Notes: generated from the letters alone by a model not told the origin. DNA of 34,149 nt from CALJIC01 sp039805565 (GCA_039805565.1 JBDLTZ010000146.1:1-34149); one strand, 5' to 3'. Numbered from the stretch's first letter, positions 1-8,592 are shown. Program-made: numbers and translations.

Positions 1-336
1 GGCGTCGCGCGCGCCGTGGCCGACCTCTCGGAGCGGGCCCGTGGCCGCAGGCTCCAGCCTGGCGAGACCCAGGGCGGCACCTTCACCCTGACCAACCACG
101 GGGTCAGCGGCAGCCTGCTCGCCACGCCGATTATCAGCCAGCCGCAGTCGGCCATCCTCGGGGTGGGCGCGGTTCAGAAGCGCGTGGTCGTCATCTCGCA
201 GGGCGGGGTGGACAGCATCGCCATCCGGCCGATGTGCTACCTCTCGCTCACCTTCGACCACCGCCTGATCGACGGCGCGACTGCCGACCGGTTCCTCACC
301 GCCGTCAACGGCTTCCTGGAGGCCTACCCGGAGTAG
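1..336 (+). CDS. 2-oxoacid dehydrogenase E2 acyltransferase, C-terminal fragment
   Basis: This is the last ~111 residues of the catalytic domain of a dihydrolipoamide acyltransferase, the E2 core of pyruvate-, branched-chain- or 2-oxoglutarate-type dehydrogenase complexes. It moves acyl groups from lipoyl-lysine to CoA in the cytoplasm. The reading frame is already open at base 1, so the start and the lipoyl and E1/E3-binding domains lie outside the window. The visible part has the GTFTLTNHG strand, the ATPIISQPQSAILGVG segment and the active-site motif DHRLIDGA, where His and Asp are the family's catalytic residues. The gene stops at TAG, 7 bp before a convergent gene. Which complex it belongs to cannot be told from this fragment. 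Confidence 0.93.
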   Translation, partial: GVARAVADLSERARGRRLQPGETQGGTFTLTNHGVSGSLLATPIISQPQSAILGVGAVQKRVVVISQGGVDSIAIRPMCYLSLTFDHRLIDGATADRFLTAVNGFLEAYPE

Positions 337-343
337 CACAGGT

Positions 344-2098
344 TCAGACGCGGCGCCTGACAGAGACCTGGGTGTTGAGCTCAATACCCAGCTCTCTGCC
401 CGGAACCAGCTCACCACCCTGCCGAAGCTCGCCGCCGAGGAATGCCTGGAAGCCCCAGACCGTCAGCGCCGCCCCAGAGACAGCGTCCGGCGCGGTGATT
501 TCCAGCCGGAGGCGCCTCCCCTCGCACCCGCTGAGCGGCTCGGACAATTGCACGATGACGAAAGCGTTGTCTCGCACGTCGGCGGAGGCCAGCGTGCGCG
601 CCGCGAGCAAAGCGTCGCTCTGCTCGTCGAACAGACGCAGGCTCAAAGTGCCGGCATTGCGCCGCTGGTAGGTGGCGAACGGCACCGATACGTCTCGCAG
701 CGTCGCTACCGGGCAGATGAATGTCTGCGCCACCTCGCGCCCTGGCAGGACTTCCCCCAGAGCTACGCCATCCTGCCATCGCACCAGACGCCAGGTATCC
801 AGCGGGGCGCGGAACAGGCTAAGACGGTGCTCCTCCAGCGCGACGATACGATGACGCAGCGGGCTGATATGCCGCAATTTGGGGCGGTTGAGATCCAGCT
901 CGTCATCGCTCCACAGGACGCTCGTGTGCACCAGAAAGGCAGTTCGGCGATTCATCTCGGCCCATGCCTGCGCCCCATCCAGACCGGCTACTGCGCCGCC
1001 GACTACCCCTACTGCGACTAGGGCACAGCCCGAGACATACAGCGAGCGGCCTACTCCCGGCTGCTTACACAGCCACCTCAGCAGTATCAGCAGGGCCACA
1101 GCAGCTGGAAGCACCAGCGTGACGTAGCGCGACTCGAGCGCGATGTACAGCCCTTGGTGGGCACGGCCGATCGTGATCAGCCCGGCAATCGCCAGCCCGA
1201 ACAGCGCCAGTCCGATGGGCGCCCAGTGCGCTCGGCTCAACTGATCGCGACGCCTGACGAGCTGAGCGGCGCAGATCACCAGCCCGATGACGACACCTAA
1301 CCCCGTGGCCAGTGCCACAGCCTGACTTCCCGCGCCAAGCGGTGCGCCCAGAATCATCAGCCCAAAGTGCACATAGGAGCCCAGATCGGCCAGGATGTAA
1401 TCGAGCTGGACAAACTTACCGCCCCTCGGGGAATATCCCCAGCTGTATCCGGCAACCGCGGCGACTGCCAGAGTGAGCCATAGTGCTTTCCTACGCCACC
1501 CACCACCGCCACCAAGAAGCACCACGACGCCAATCGGCCAGATCAGCACCCCGCCTGCGGCGGAGAAGGTTCCCCAGGCTGCACACGCGCAAGCGCCTGC
1601 GAACGCCCGCCGCGAATGGTACGTCAGCAGGAGACACGTCCACACCGCGCACGCCGTTACGAAGTAGAACGCCAGCTGCAAGCCCCAGAGCATATTCTGA
1701 TACTGCATCAGCCCGCCGGCCAGACACGCGATCGGCACGAAGCTCCACACGCAGCTCCCAACCAGCTGGCGTGTCATGAGCCAGAGCCCAAACAGCGTGA
1801 AGGCCGCCACGGCCAGGCTCGCGTACATCATCACGAAGCTATCCCAGCCCAGCAGCCAGACGTTGGCCGCCAGCAGCAGGCGCAGAGTCACATAGCGGTG
1901 CTCGTTGTGATGCGCGAACACCAGCGGTAGCCAATCACCGCCGCCCGCAACTGCGGCAGCGAACGACACAAACGCCCACTCGTCCGAAGACGGGACGTTC
2001 ACACCGAGAGCGTTAATAAGCGCGGCGTGGACCACAAGCGAGAGCGCGATGAGGAGACTGGCGGCAGTGTCGCTGAGCGAAAACGGCAGCTTAAGCAT
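344..2098 (-). CDS. Polytopic membrane protein, GT-C-like, function unknown
   Basis: A 584-residue protein with about 11 hydrophobic segments in the first ~390 residues and a soluble C-terminal domain of ~190 residues. The first extracytoplasmic loop has a DEW motif (around residue 40) and a HHNEHR motif (around residue 63). An acidic residue in the first loop and a later ESRY segment before a hydrophobic stretch recall GT-C glycosyltransferases that use lipid-linked sugars, but I cannot assign it to a named family. The C-terminal part looks like a beta-rich extracellular domain. It starts at ATG and converges on the E2 gene with a 7-bp gap. A TATAAT-like box on the minus strand at 2194-2199 could serve as -10, with no convincing -35. 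No clear partner genes adjoin it. A role in surface polysaccharide or glycolipid assembly is only an inference. Confidence 0.75.
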   Translation of the reverse strand: MLKLPFSLSDTAASLLIALSLVVHAALINALGVNVPSSDEWAFVSFAAAVAGGGDWLPLVFAHHNEHRYVTLRLLLAANVWLLGWDSFVMMYASLAVAAFTLFGLWLMTRQLVGSCVWSFVPIACLAGGLMQYQNMLWGLQLAFYFVTACAVWTCLLLTYHSRRAFAGACACAAWGTFSAAGGVLIWPIGVVVLLGGGGGWRRKALWLTLAVAAVAGYSWGYSPRGGKFVQLDYILADLGSYVHFGLMILGAPLGAGSQAVALATGLGVVIGLVICAAQLVRRRDQLSRAHWAPIGLALFGLAIAGLITIGRAHQGLYIALESRYVTLVLPAAVALLILLRWLCKQPGVGRSLYVSGCALVAVGVVGGAVAGLDGAQAWAEMNRRTAFLVHTSVLWSDDELDLNRPKLRHISPLRHRIVALEEHRLSLFRAPLDTWRLVRWQDGVALGEVLPGREVAQTFICPVATLRDVSVPFATYQRRNAGTLSLRLFDEQSDALLAARTLASADVRDNAFVIVQLSEPLSGCEGRRLRLEITAPDAVSGAALTVWGFQAFLGGELRQGGELVPGRELGIELNTQVSVRRRV

Positions 2099-2244
2099 GG
2101 CTTTGTTGTGTCAGAGATGATTGCTTAGGCGCTGTGCACGAGAACGAGGAGTGTCCCGCGAATAGCGCTTCACGTACGATATAACGCGCCCGCATTATAC
2201 ACAACCAGCATGCAGGTCCCCGCTGGCTCACCCCTGCCTGAGCC

Positions 2245-2760
2245 ATGAGCGTGTTGGTACTCGGCACGCTCCTCTTCCTCGCCGCGTTTGCCTGGCTTGT
2301 GCTGCGCGTCCGGGCGCTTCGGCAGCTCATCGCGACCCAGCGCCCCGCAGGCTCGCCTGTACCCAAGGCGCGGCGGCGCTCGGAGGAGAAGCCTCTCTCT
2401 CGACTGCTCGTGCGCGGGACGCTCCTGGCGCTGATCGTCGCCATGGGCGATTGTCGGATGGATAACCGTCAGCCGCCCACTGCCCGCGACCGGCCTGATG
2501 GAAGGCGGTATGGTGCTGGACCTCTCAAAACGCGGGTTCGTGTCGTTCTCGATCAGCGAGAGCCCGGAGCTGGACGCCATCACCCTGCTGGATCTGTCGG
2601 GCAACCCGATCAGCGAGCTGCCGCCCGAGTTGGCACAGCTCCCGCAGCTCCAGGTGCTCGACGTCCAGGGCAACCGGATCACCCGCATCCCTCCTGAGCT
2701 CAGACAGCCCGGCCTCCAGATCACCCGATGGGCAACCCGATCCAGGCCACCACGCCCTAG
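2245..2760 (+). pseudogene. Membrane-anchored leucine-rich-repeat protein, doubly frameshifted
   Basis: Three reading-frame pieces make one coherent protein. From ATG 2245, frame 1 gives an N-terminal membrane helix (LVLGTLLFLAAFAWLVL) and the start of a second (LLVRGTLLALIVA). Around 2440-2446 the sense shifts to frame 2, which completes that helix (WAIVGWITV) and continues into leucine-rich repeats, LLDLSGNPISELPPELAQL and LQVLDVQGNRITRIPPEL. Around 2720-2728 it returns to frame 1, giving GNPIQATTP and a stop at 2758-2760. The two shifts compensate, so the original product would be ~170 residues. Either the gene is decaying or the assembly has two indel errors. LRR modules usually bind proteins; no partner is evident here. 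Confidence 0.65.
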
Positions 2761-2785
2761 AGCACAACCAGGGCATCGCCACACG

Positions 2786-2852
2786 GCGCTACAGAGGTGG
2801 CGGAGCGCACGGTGTGACGTTATCTCGGTGCCCTCTGCCACCTCTGTAGCGC
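2786..2852. repeat. 20-bp inverted repeat (stem-loop) after the LRR gene
   Basis: Positions 2786-2805 pair with 2833-2852 over 20 bp, the inner four including one G-U pair, around a 27-nt loop. The core GCTACAGAGGTGGC is perfect. It lies 26 bp past the LRR gene's last stop. There is no U-tract, so it is not a canonical intrinsic terminator. The CACAGAGG-like core also appears in the hairpin at 17278-17317, which suggests a dispersed repeat family, but two copies are too few to be sure. Confidence 0.6.
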
Positions 2853-2878
2853 TCACGCTAAGCGCGCTCTCGCACCCA

Positions 2879-3336
2879 TCACCCGTCGACCCGCAGCGCC
2901 CACACCCCGCCGCTCGGCGCCTCCCCTGGCCGCAGGCGCCGCATCGGCGGCACACGGATCACCTCCACGTTCCCAAACAGCGCCACAGCCCGCACGCGCA
3001 GCCGCACCACCGCCTCCGCGTACCCTGGCGTCCGGCCACCTGAGTCGCACGGCTGCTCTGCGCCGCTGCCGAGGTCCTTCACCACCACGTCGCCGAACAC
3101 CTGCAGCGGCACGATCTCGAGCCCCACCCTGCCGGCACCGTTACTACCACGTCCCCCACCGTCGTCACCACCGTCAGCTGGTGGACTCCCGGCGCGAGGG
3201 GCGCGCCCGTGAGGTCGGCCCGGATCTCCCCGACGAGCGCCAGCAGCAGCTCATTATCTAGCTGCGCCGCGCCGCTCGTCCGCCGCGCATCGCAAAAAAA
3301 CTGATCAGTGTCATCGACCTTCTCTCCCCGCGGGCC
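2879..3336 (-). pseudogene. Remnant of a LiaF-like (cell-wall-active antibiotics response) C-terminal domain
   Basis: The minus strand carries a beta-rich domain in two frames. The upstream frame (below 3336, where an in-frame TAG sits) reads GEIRADLTGAPLAPGVHQL then TVVTTVGDVVVTVPAG. The downstream frame (GTG at 3127 to TGA at 2879) continues VGLEIVPLQVFGDVVV and later VRAVALFGNVEVI. The spacing of the 'GDVVV...VP' and 'FGNVEV' turns matches the right-handed beta fold at the C-terminus of LiaF/DUF2154-type proteins. One missing G near 3130, in a G-rich run, would restore the frame. No N-terminal membrane part or plausible start is visible, so this is a truncated, frameshifted remnant. It shares a decayed stretch with the broken LRR gene. 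The rest of 3337-3514 holds no gene that I can see. Confidence 0.55.
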
Positions 3337-3514
3337 CTATCGGCCTGCACTATCAAGACGTGCGACCAGAGTGCGCGGTTACCGCCGCTTGAGGCTCGGC
3401 CGAATTCCCTACTGTGCAGCACCTATGATCAGATCACAACACGATCCAAAATGCAACTTGTTTATTACATAAATTACATAGATCGCACGTTATAAAGGAG
3501 GTATAGTTGTTATT

Positions 3515-5887
3515 TTGCCCTTTTCATTCCTCATCAACGATGGTTCCGGCAGTTGGAATGGCTCTTTCTCTAGGGAAAACCAAGCTCATATGTACCGCTT
3601 TGGCACACGTCCTTTCCTCTACCTGTTGACAGTCTACCTCGCGCTCAGCATGGCACCGGCTGACCCAATCGCGCTTTCATCTGTACGCCAAAGTGTGACG
3701 TTCAACACACCGGGGTTTGTGAGCGAGGACATCCTCACCAGCAATAGCGGGGGAACTGCAGTCACTGATCTGACTGCCTTCGCGTTCACCCCGAGCGAGG
3801 ACAAGCTGTTCCTGGCTCAGAAGGACGGCGTCGTCGCTGTCGCCACACGCCGCCCTCACGGCAAGTACGCCATCATGTCGCAGCCCTTCGTGGACATCTC
3901 CCGTCAGACCAACAATACCGTAGACCGCGGCCTGACGAGCATCGCGCTCCACCCCGACTGGCCCCAGACACCCTATGTCTACCTGTTCTTTGCCTACGAC
4001 CCACCCGAGGTCCAGAACGCCGCACTAGGCACAGCCGGGGGACCTGATGGCAGCGGCTCACGCGCGTCGCGACTTATCCGGCTCGAGGCCGACCCGGCCC
4101 ACGACTACAGCCGCGCCATCATCGATGGCGCCACAGGCCGGCCGCGCGAGGTCGTGCTGCTCGGCACGAATAGTACCTACGCTAACCTCGCCACCCCCAC
4201 TGGATCTTCACGGACGGCGCAGGCGTCCTGCACACGCGGCGGCGTGCCGATCCAGGACTGCATACCGATCGACGACACCAGCCACGCGACTGGTCAGGTG
4301 CAGTTCGGCCCCGATGGCGCGCTCTGGGTGAGCCACGGCGACGGTGCGGCCTTCATGTACGTGGACCCCAAGGCGCTGTACGTGCAGAGCATCGATAGCC
4401 TCACGGGCAAGCTCCTCCGAATCAACCCCGAGACTGGCCTCGGCCTGCCCGACAACCCCTTTTTCGACGGCAATCCGGCCAGCAATCGGTCGCGGGTGGT
4501 GAGCTACGGGCTCCGCAACCCGTTTCGCTTCGCTCTCCATCCAGACACCGGGGAGCCATTCATCGGCGATGTTGGCTGGAACGAGTGGGAGGAGATTAAC
4601 CGCGGCCGCGGGAAGAATTTCGGGTGGCCATGCTACGAGGGTAGCGACTCAGGGAGCGCCTACCAGTCCGCCTACCGATCCGCGACTACGACGCAGGCCG
4701 CGTGTGCCGCGCTATACACCGCCGGGGGAGTCACCGCGCCGCTCTACGCCTACCCGCACAATGGCGCGTACGCCGCCGTCCTGGCCGGCGCTTTCTACGA
4801 GGGGCACAACTACCCGTCGGTCTACCGTGGCGTGTTGTTCATGCTGGACTACTCATCCAACAGAATACAGTACGTGACGCTCGACGCCTCTGGCGCAGCA
4901 ACGGCCCACGATTTCGCGAGCCAAGTTCCCCCGTGGGGCGCTGCGGTACAACTCACGCCAGGGCCGGAAGGAGACCTCTACTATGCCGTGCTGAATGGGA
5001 ACATGAGCGGAGTTCGTCGAATCCGCTACTATGGCTCCAACACTCCGCCCAGCGCAATGATCCGCGCAGACCGGACGGACGGCCTAGCTCCACTGACGGT
5101 CCAGTTCGATGGGTCGTCCAGCAGAAGCCAGGACGGCAGTGCGGTCGCCTCCTATAACTGGGACTTTGGCGATGGCACTACGTCGACCGACACAACTCCA
5201 TCGCACACCTATACCACAGACGGAACCTACACCGTCACCCTGAGGGTCACAGACGCCCGCAGCGCAGTGGGCGTCGTCACCAAGACCATCACTGTCGGCA
5301 ATAACTCTCCCATCGTCCAAATCACCTCGCCGATCAGCGGCAGCACCTACGTCGTCGGCAGAGATTCGATCCGCCTCTCGACCACGGTCTCCGATGTGCA
5401 GGAGACGCTCGGCCCCGATCGCATCCGGTGGCGAGCGCTACTGCATCACGGCAATCACGTTCACCCGGACGTACCGTTCGACCTTGCCGCAGACCACCTG
5501 AGTGGCTCGCTCTCACCAGAGGACCACGGCCACGCAACCTGGATCGAGCTGTGCGTCGACGCGACCGACAGCGGCGGCCTCACGAGCACAGACTGCGTTA
5601 GCATATACCCGCGCAAGATCACCTACACCTTTACGAGCGAGCCGAGCGGAATACCGCTCGTGTACGAGGGCCGCACCAGGATTACACCTTTCACGCTGCA
5701 ACTGAACGAGAATGCGATGCAGCAGCTCATTGCACAACCCAAGGTGGGCCAGTACCGATTTGCCAGATGGGACGATGGCCAGCAGCAGCTGGGCGAATCA
5801 TCGATCTCTTTCCGGATCGGCCAATCGCCCATAACGTTGACAGCGCACTACGAGGTGCCACAATACCTGCCCTTGGTCATGCACTAA
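3515..5887 (+). CDS. Secreted glucose/sorbosone dehydrogenase-like protein with PKD domain
   Basis: A ~790-residue exported protein. After the signal region (MYRFGTRPFLYLLTVYLALS) comes a six-bladed beta-propeller of the PQQ-dependent sugar dehydrogenase (GSDH) family, about residues 70-505. It has typical segments such as GLTSIALHPDW, SYGLRNPFRFALHPDTGEP and GDVGWNEWEEINRG. A PKD domain follows at ~508-595 (SYNWDFGDGTTS, HTYTTDGTYTVTLRV), then two beta-sandwich-like stretches. The tail is QYLPLVMH, which resembles the YLPLV ends seen on many Chloroflexia surface proteins. The start is ambiguous. A strong AAGGAGGT (3495-3502) precedes TTG 3515 by about 12 nt, but the signal peptide begins best at ATG 3590. 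Likely role: oxidation or binding of sugars outside the cell. Substrate and real PQQ use are not provable here. Confidence 0.85.
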   Translation: MPFSFLINDGSGSWNGSFSRENQAHMYRFGTRPFLYLLTVYLALSMAPADPIALSSVRQSVTFNTPGFVSEDILTSNSGGTAVTDLTAFAFTPSEDKLFLAQKDGVVAVATRRPHGKYAIMSQPFVDISRQTNNTVDRGLTSIALHPDWPQTPYVYLFFAYDPPEVQNAALGTAGGPDGSGSRASRLIRLEADPAHDYSRAIIDGATGRPREVVLLGTNSTYANLATPTGSSRTAQASCTRGGVPIQDCIPIDDTSHATGQVQFGPDGALWVSHGDGAAFMYVDPKALYVQSIDSLTGKLLRINPETGLGLPDNPFFDGNPASNRSRVVSYGLRNPFRFALHPDTGEPFIGDVGWNEWEEINRGRGKNFGWPCYEGSDSGSAYQSAYRSATTTQAACAALYTAGGVTAPLYAYPHNGAYAAVLAGAFYEGHNYPSVYRGVLFMLDYSSNRIQYVTLDASGAATAHDFASQVPPWGAAVQLTPGPEGDLYYAVLNGNMSGVRRIRYYGSNTPPSAMIRADRTDGLAPLTVQFDGSSSRSQDGSAVASYNWDFGDGTTSTDTTPSHTYTTDGTYTVTLRVTDARSAVGVVTKTITVGNNSPIVQITSPISGSTYVVGRDSIRLSTTVSDVQETLGPDRIRWRALLHHGNHVHPDVPFDLAADHLSGSLSPEDHGHATWIELCVDATDSGGLTSTDCVSIYPRKITYTFTSEPSGIPLVYEGRTRITPFTLQLNENAMQQLIAQPKVGQYRFARWDDGQQQLGESSISFRIGQSPITLTAHYEVPQYLPLVMH

Positions 5888-5911
5888 CAGGCCTATGTCC
5901 TCAGGACACGC

Positions 5912-5940
5912 TGTAGGGCGAACGAGCGTTCTGCTATAAT
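5912..5940 (+). promoter_or_regulatory. Possible promoter of the DNA glycosylase gene
   Basis: A perfect -10 hexamer TATAAT lies at 5935-5940, about 42 bp before the ATG of the next gene. The hexamer 17 bp upstream (TGTAGG) is a poor -35. The position between two plus-strand genes supports promoter function. Confidence 0.45.
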
Positions 5941-5981
5941 GCCTGTGCTGCCGGACCCGCGCACACCTGCGAGGTATACCC

Positions 5982-7190
5982 ATGCGCCTGTCTCGAGATG
6001 CCGCCCGCGCCCTGCTGCTCGCCGCCCAGGGCCTCCACGAGGCGCTACCAGGACAGAGCCGCAAGGCCGATGTGATCGAGGCTATCCGCCGCATGGGCGT
6101 GCTCCAGATCGACACCATCCACGTCGTCGCGCGCAGCCCGTACCTCGTGCTCTGGAGCCGCCTCGGCGCCTACGAGCCCCGCTGGCTCGACGAGCTCCTG
6201 GCCGAGGGCGCGATCTTCGAGTGCTGGTCCCACGAGGCGTCCTTCATGCCGATCGAGGATTACCCGCTCTCCCGCCGGCTCACGCTCGACGGCACGAGGC
6301 GCTCCTGGGGCTTCGTCCAGCGCTGGATCGATGAGCACCGCGCCGAGGTCGAGCGCATGCGCGCCCACATTCAGGAGCACGGCCCGGTGCGCTCGGCCGA
6401 CTTCGCGCGCACCGACGGCAAGAAAGGCGTCTGGTGGGATTGGAAGGTCGAGAAGATGGTCCTGGAGATGCTCTTCGCCACCGGCGACCTGATGATCGCT
6501 CGGCGTGAGCGCTTCCAGCGCGTCTACGACCTGCGCGAGCGCGTACTGCCGCAGTGGCACGATACGCAGGCGCCCTCCCTGGCGGATGTGCGCCGGACAC
6601 TCGCGCTCAAGGCCGTGCGCGCCCTCGGCATCACCCCCGCCCGCCTCGTCGGCGATTACTTCCGCACAGACCGCCGCACAACCGCTGCTGTCGTCCGCGA
6701 GCTGGCCGACGAGCGGCGCCTGATCACCGCTGAGGTCGAGGGTTGGCAGGAGCCAGCCTACATTCACCCGGACAACCTCCCCATCGCCCAGGCCGCCGCC
6801 GCGGGCGACCTCGTCCCGAGTCGCACCACGCTCCTCTCACCCTTCGACCCGGTCGTCTGGGACCGCACCCGCGCTCTCGAGCTCTTCGGCTTCGAGTATC
6901 GCATCGAGTGCTACACGCCGGCTCCGAAGCGTCGCTACGGCTACTTCACCCTGCCCATCCTCCACCGCGGCCGGCTCGTCGGCCGGCTGGACCCAAAGGC
7001 GCACCGCAAGGAGCGGCTCTTCGAGGTCAAGGCCCTCCACCTCGAGCCCGGCGTCCCTGTCACCGATGAGCTTACACGCGACCTCGCCGCCGCCCTGCGC
7101 GCGTGCGCCGCCTGGCACGGCACGCCCCAGGTCGTCGTGCGCCACAGCGACCCACCCGAGCTCGCCGAGGCGCTTAGCCCCCTGCTGTAA
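5982..7190 (+). CDS. HTH_42 family DNA glycosylase, AlkX/YcaQ type
   Basis: A 402-residue protein of the winged-helix HTH_42 family (YcaQ/AlkZ-like). These are monofunctional glycosylases that excise bulky alkylated bases and unhook interstrand crosslinks, starting base excision repair. The family's catalytic Q-hydrophobic-Q or Q-hydrophobic-D motif is visible as QID at residues 42-44 (LQIDTIHVVARSPY), which points to the AlkX/YcaQ class rather than the AlkZ QxQ class. The HEASFMP segment (~residue 86) and GKKGVWWDWK (~residue 147) are also typical. Full length for the family. It begins at ATG 5982 and stands alone, preceded by a TATAAT box and followed by a separate promoter. The family call is firm; the exact lesion is inferred. 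Confidence 0.88.
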   Translation: MRLSRDAARALLLAAQGLHEALPGQSRKADVIEAIRRMGVLQIDTIHVVARSPYLVLWSRLGAYEPRWLDELLAEGAIFECWSHEASFMPIEDYPLSRRLTLDGTRRSWGFVQRWIDEHRAEVERMRAHIQEHGPVRSADFARTDGKKGVWWDWKVEKMVLEMLFATGDLMIARRERFQRVYDLRERVLPQWHDTQAPSLADVRRTLALKAVRALGITPARLVGDYFRTDRRTTAAVVRELADERRLITAEVEGWQEPAYIHPDNLPIAQAAAAGDLVPSRTTLLSPFDPVVWDRTRALELFGFEYRIECYTPAPKRRYGYFTLPILHRGRLVGRLDPKAHRKERLFEVKALHLEPGVPVTDELTRDLAAALRACAAWHGTPQVVVRHSDPPELAEALSPLL

Positions 7191-7244
7191 CCATCCGATG
7201 CGCCCGCGCATCAGTATTGTTAGCAAAACTCTTACACCTGCCGT

Positions 7245-7273
7245 TTGATCGGCGGGCGCAGGTCGTATACAAT
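7245..7273 (+). promoter_or_regulatory. Promoter of the FmdB-family gene
   Basis: TTGATC (7245-7250), a 17-bp spacer and TACAAT (7268-7273) form a good sigma-70-like promoter about 45 bp before the FmdB-family start. An AGGAGGT ribosome site follows at 7301-7307. Confidence 0.6.
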
Positions 7274-7317
7274 ACGAGACGGCAGCGACATTTCATCGCC
7301 AGGAGGTTCGGACGGCT

Positions 7318-7638
7318 ATGCCCACTTATGTCTACGCCTGTGATTCGTGCGGCGCCCAGTTTGAGAAGTTCCAGTCCTTCAAGGACGAGCCGGAGCGCAC
7401 GTGCCCGCGCTGCTCCAAAGACGTGCGCCGCGTCTTTCAGCCCGTAGGCATCGTCTTCAAGGGGTCGGGCTGGTATATCACCGACAGCCGCAAGAGCGAG
7501 AGCGCCAGCGTCTCCTCGGACGGCGGCGCGAAGAGCGAGGCCAAGGCCGAGACAGCAGCCGAGACGAAGAGCGAGGCCAAGGCCGAGACGAAGAGCGAGG
7601 CGACCAGCAGCAGTGACTCGAAGCCCGCAGCAGCATAG
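7318..7638 (+). CDS. FmdB-family zinc ribbon protein with repetitive charged tail
   Basis: A 106-residue protein. Residues 1-60 are a FmdB/CxxC_CXXC_SSSS zinc ribbon: MPTYVYACDSCGAQFE with one CxxC, PERTCPRCSKDVRRVF with the second, then the usual PVGIVFKGSGWYITD end. Four Cys should bind one zinc. Family members are small and poorly understood, with regulatory roles proposed. Residues 61-106 form a low-complexity tail of KSEAKAET units, encoded by a 24-nt direct repeat. The start ATG has an AGGAGGT site 10 bp upstream and its own promoter. The gene lies between the DNA glycosylase and cysE with wide gaps, so it is probably monocistronic. Confidence 0.88.
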   Translation: MPTYVYACDSCGAQFEKFQSFKDEPERTCPRCSKDVRRVFQPVGIVFKGSGWYITDSRKSESASVSSDGGAKSEAKAETAAETKSEAKAETKSEATSSSDSKPAAA

Positions 7639-7821
7639 CACCCTGGGCCTGCAGGCCCTCGCGCACTCCTCCCGGCAGGCCGGGGCGCGCGCGGACAGAG
7701 CGAATACCTGCACCTGTCGTTAGGGGCACCGCGCGCACAGGCGTCCTCCCGATGCCCGCGCGGCGCCCCTTATCGGCGTTACGCTCTCCGACGTGCCCTT
7801 CGCCTCTCCGGGAGGTTTCTC

Positions 7822-8592
7822 ATGTCTGGCGACCATCCGCTGCGGGTCCTGCGCGATGACATCCGCGCGATCTTCCTGAACGACCCCGCGGCGCGTAACA
7901 TTGCCGAGGTACTGCTCTACCCCGGCCTCCACGCGATCTCACTCCACCGGCTCGCCCACGCGCTCTGGAAGCGCCGCGTGCCCTTCCTCCCGCGCCTCCT
8001 CTCGCAGATCGGGCGCTTCCTCACCGGCATCGAGATCCACCCTGGCGCCACGATCGGCCGCGGCTTCTTCATCGACCACGGCATGGGCGTCGTGATCGGC
8101 GAGACCACCGAGATCGGGAACTGGGTCATGCTCTACCAGGGCGTTACCCTCGGCGGCACCGGCAAGCAGAAGGGTAAGCGCCATCCTACCCTCGAGGATC
8201 ATGTGATCGTCGGCGTCAGCGCGATCGTCCTCGGCGCGATCACCATCGGCCAGGGCGCCCGCGTCGGCGGCGGCGCCGTGGTGGTGAAGGATGTCCCTCC
8301 CCACGCCACCGCCGTCGGCGTCCCCGCCCGCATCGTCGCCCAGCGAGACCCGCTCACCGGCGAGAGCCGGCGCGTCGAGCAGCTCCCCGACCCCGAGGCC
8401 GAGATGCTGCACGGCTTGCGCGCTAAGGTCCTCGAGCTCGAGGAGCGCCTGACGGACCTGGAGCTCGCCACCGACACCCATCACCTGGAGCACCACCTCA
8501 GCTACGACGCGCTCCCAGCCCAGCTGTGGGCCTCGCTCGGCGAGAACGGCTCCAAGGACTACGACGAGTTCATCTCAGGCGCCGGGATCTAA
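7822..8592 (+). CDS. cysE: Serine O-acetyltransferase
   Basis: A 256-residue enzyme that acetylates L-serine with acetyl-CoA to O-acetylserine, the first committed step of cysteine synthesis, in the cytoplasm. The helical N-terminus (LLYPGLHAISLHRLAHALW) is of the short EpsC/CysE type. It is followed by a left-handed parallel beta-helix of hexapeptide repeats (~residues 68-170). His86 in FIDHGMG and His121 in GKRHPT match the catalytic histidines, and the GVPARIV end is typical. The C-terminal ~75 residues add a helical, charged extension (VLELEERLTDLEL). A GGGAGGT ribosome site precedes ATG. It is followed on the same strand by cysS 71 bp later, a sensible pairing of cysteine synthesis with cysteinyl-tRNA charging. 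Confidence 0.95.
   Translation: MSGDHPLRVLRDDIRAIFLNDPAARNIAEVLLYPGLHAISLHRLAHALWKRRVPFLPRLLSQIGRFLTGIEIHPGATIGRGFFIDHGMGVVIGETTEIGNWVMLYQGVTLGGTGKQKGKRHPTLEDHVIVGVSAIVLGAITIGQGARVGGGAVVVKDVPPHATAVGVPARIVAQRDPLTGESRRVEQLPDPEAEMLHGLRAKVLELEERLTDLELATDTHHLEHHLSYDALPAQLWASLGENGSKDYDEFISGAGI

Noticed and set aside
3421..3500. Promoter in the AT-rich leader of the dehydrogenase-like gene
   Set aside because: TTGTTT and TATAAA are present but not at usable spacing; only the ribosome site is convincing.
7639..7821. 14-bp palindrome at 7645-7658 (GGGCCTGCAGGCCC) as a terminator
   Set aside because: It has no loop and no U-tract; a chance palindrome in GC-rich DNA is as likely.
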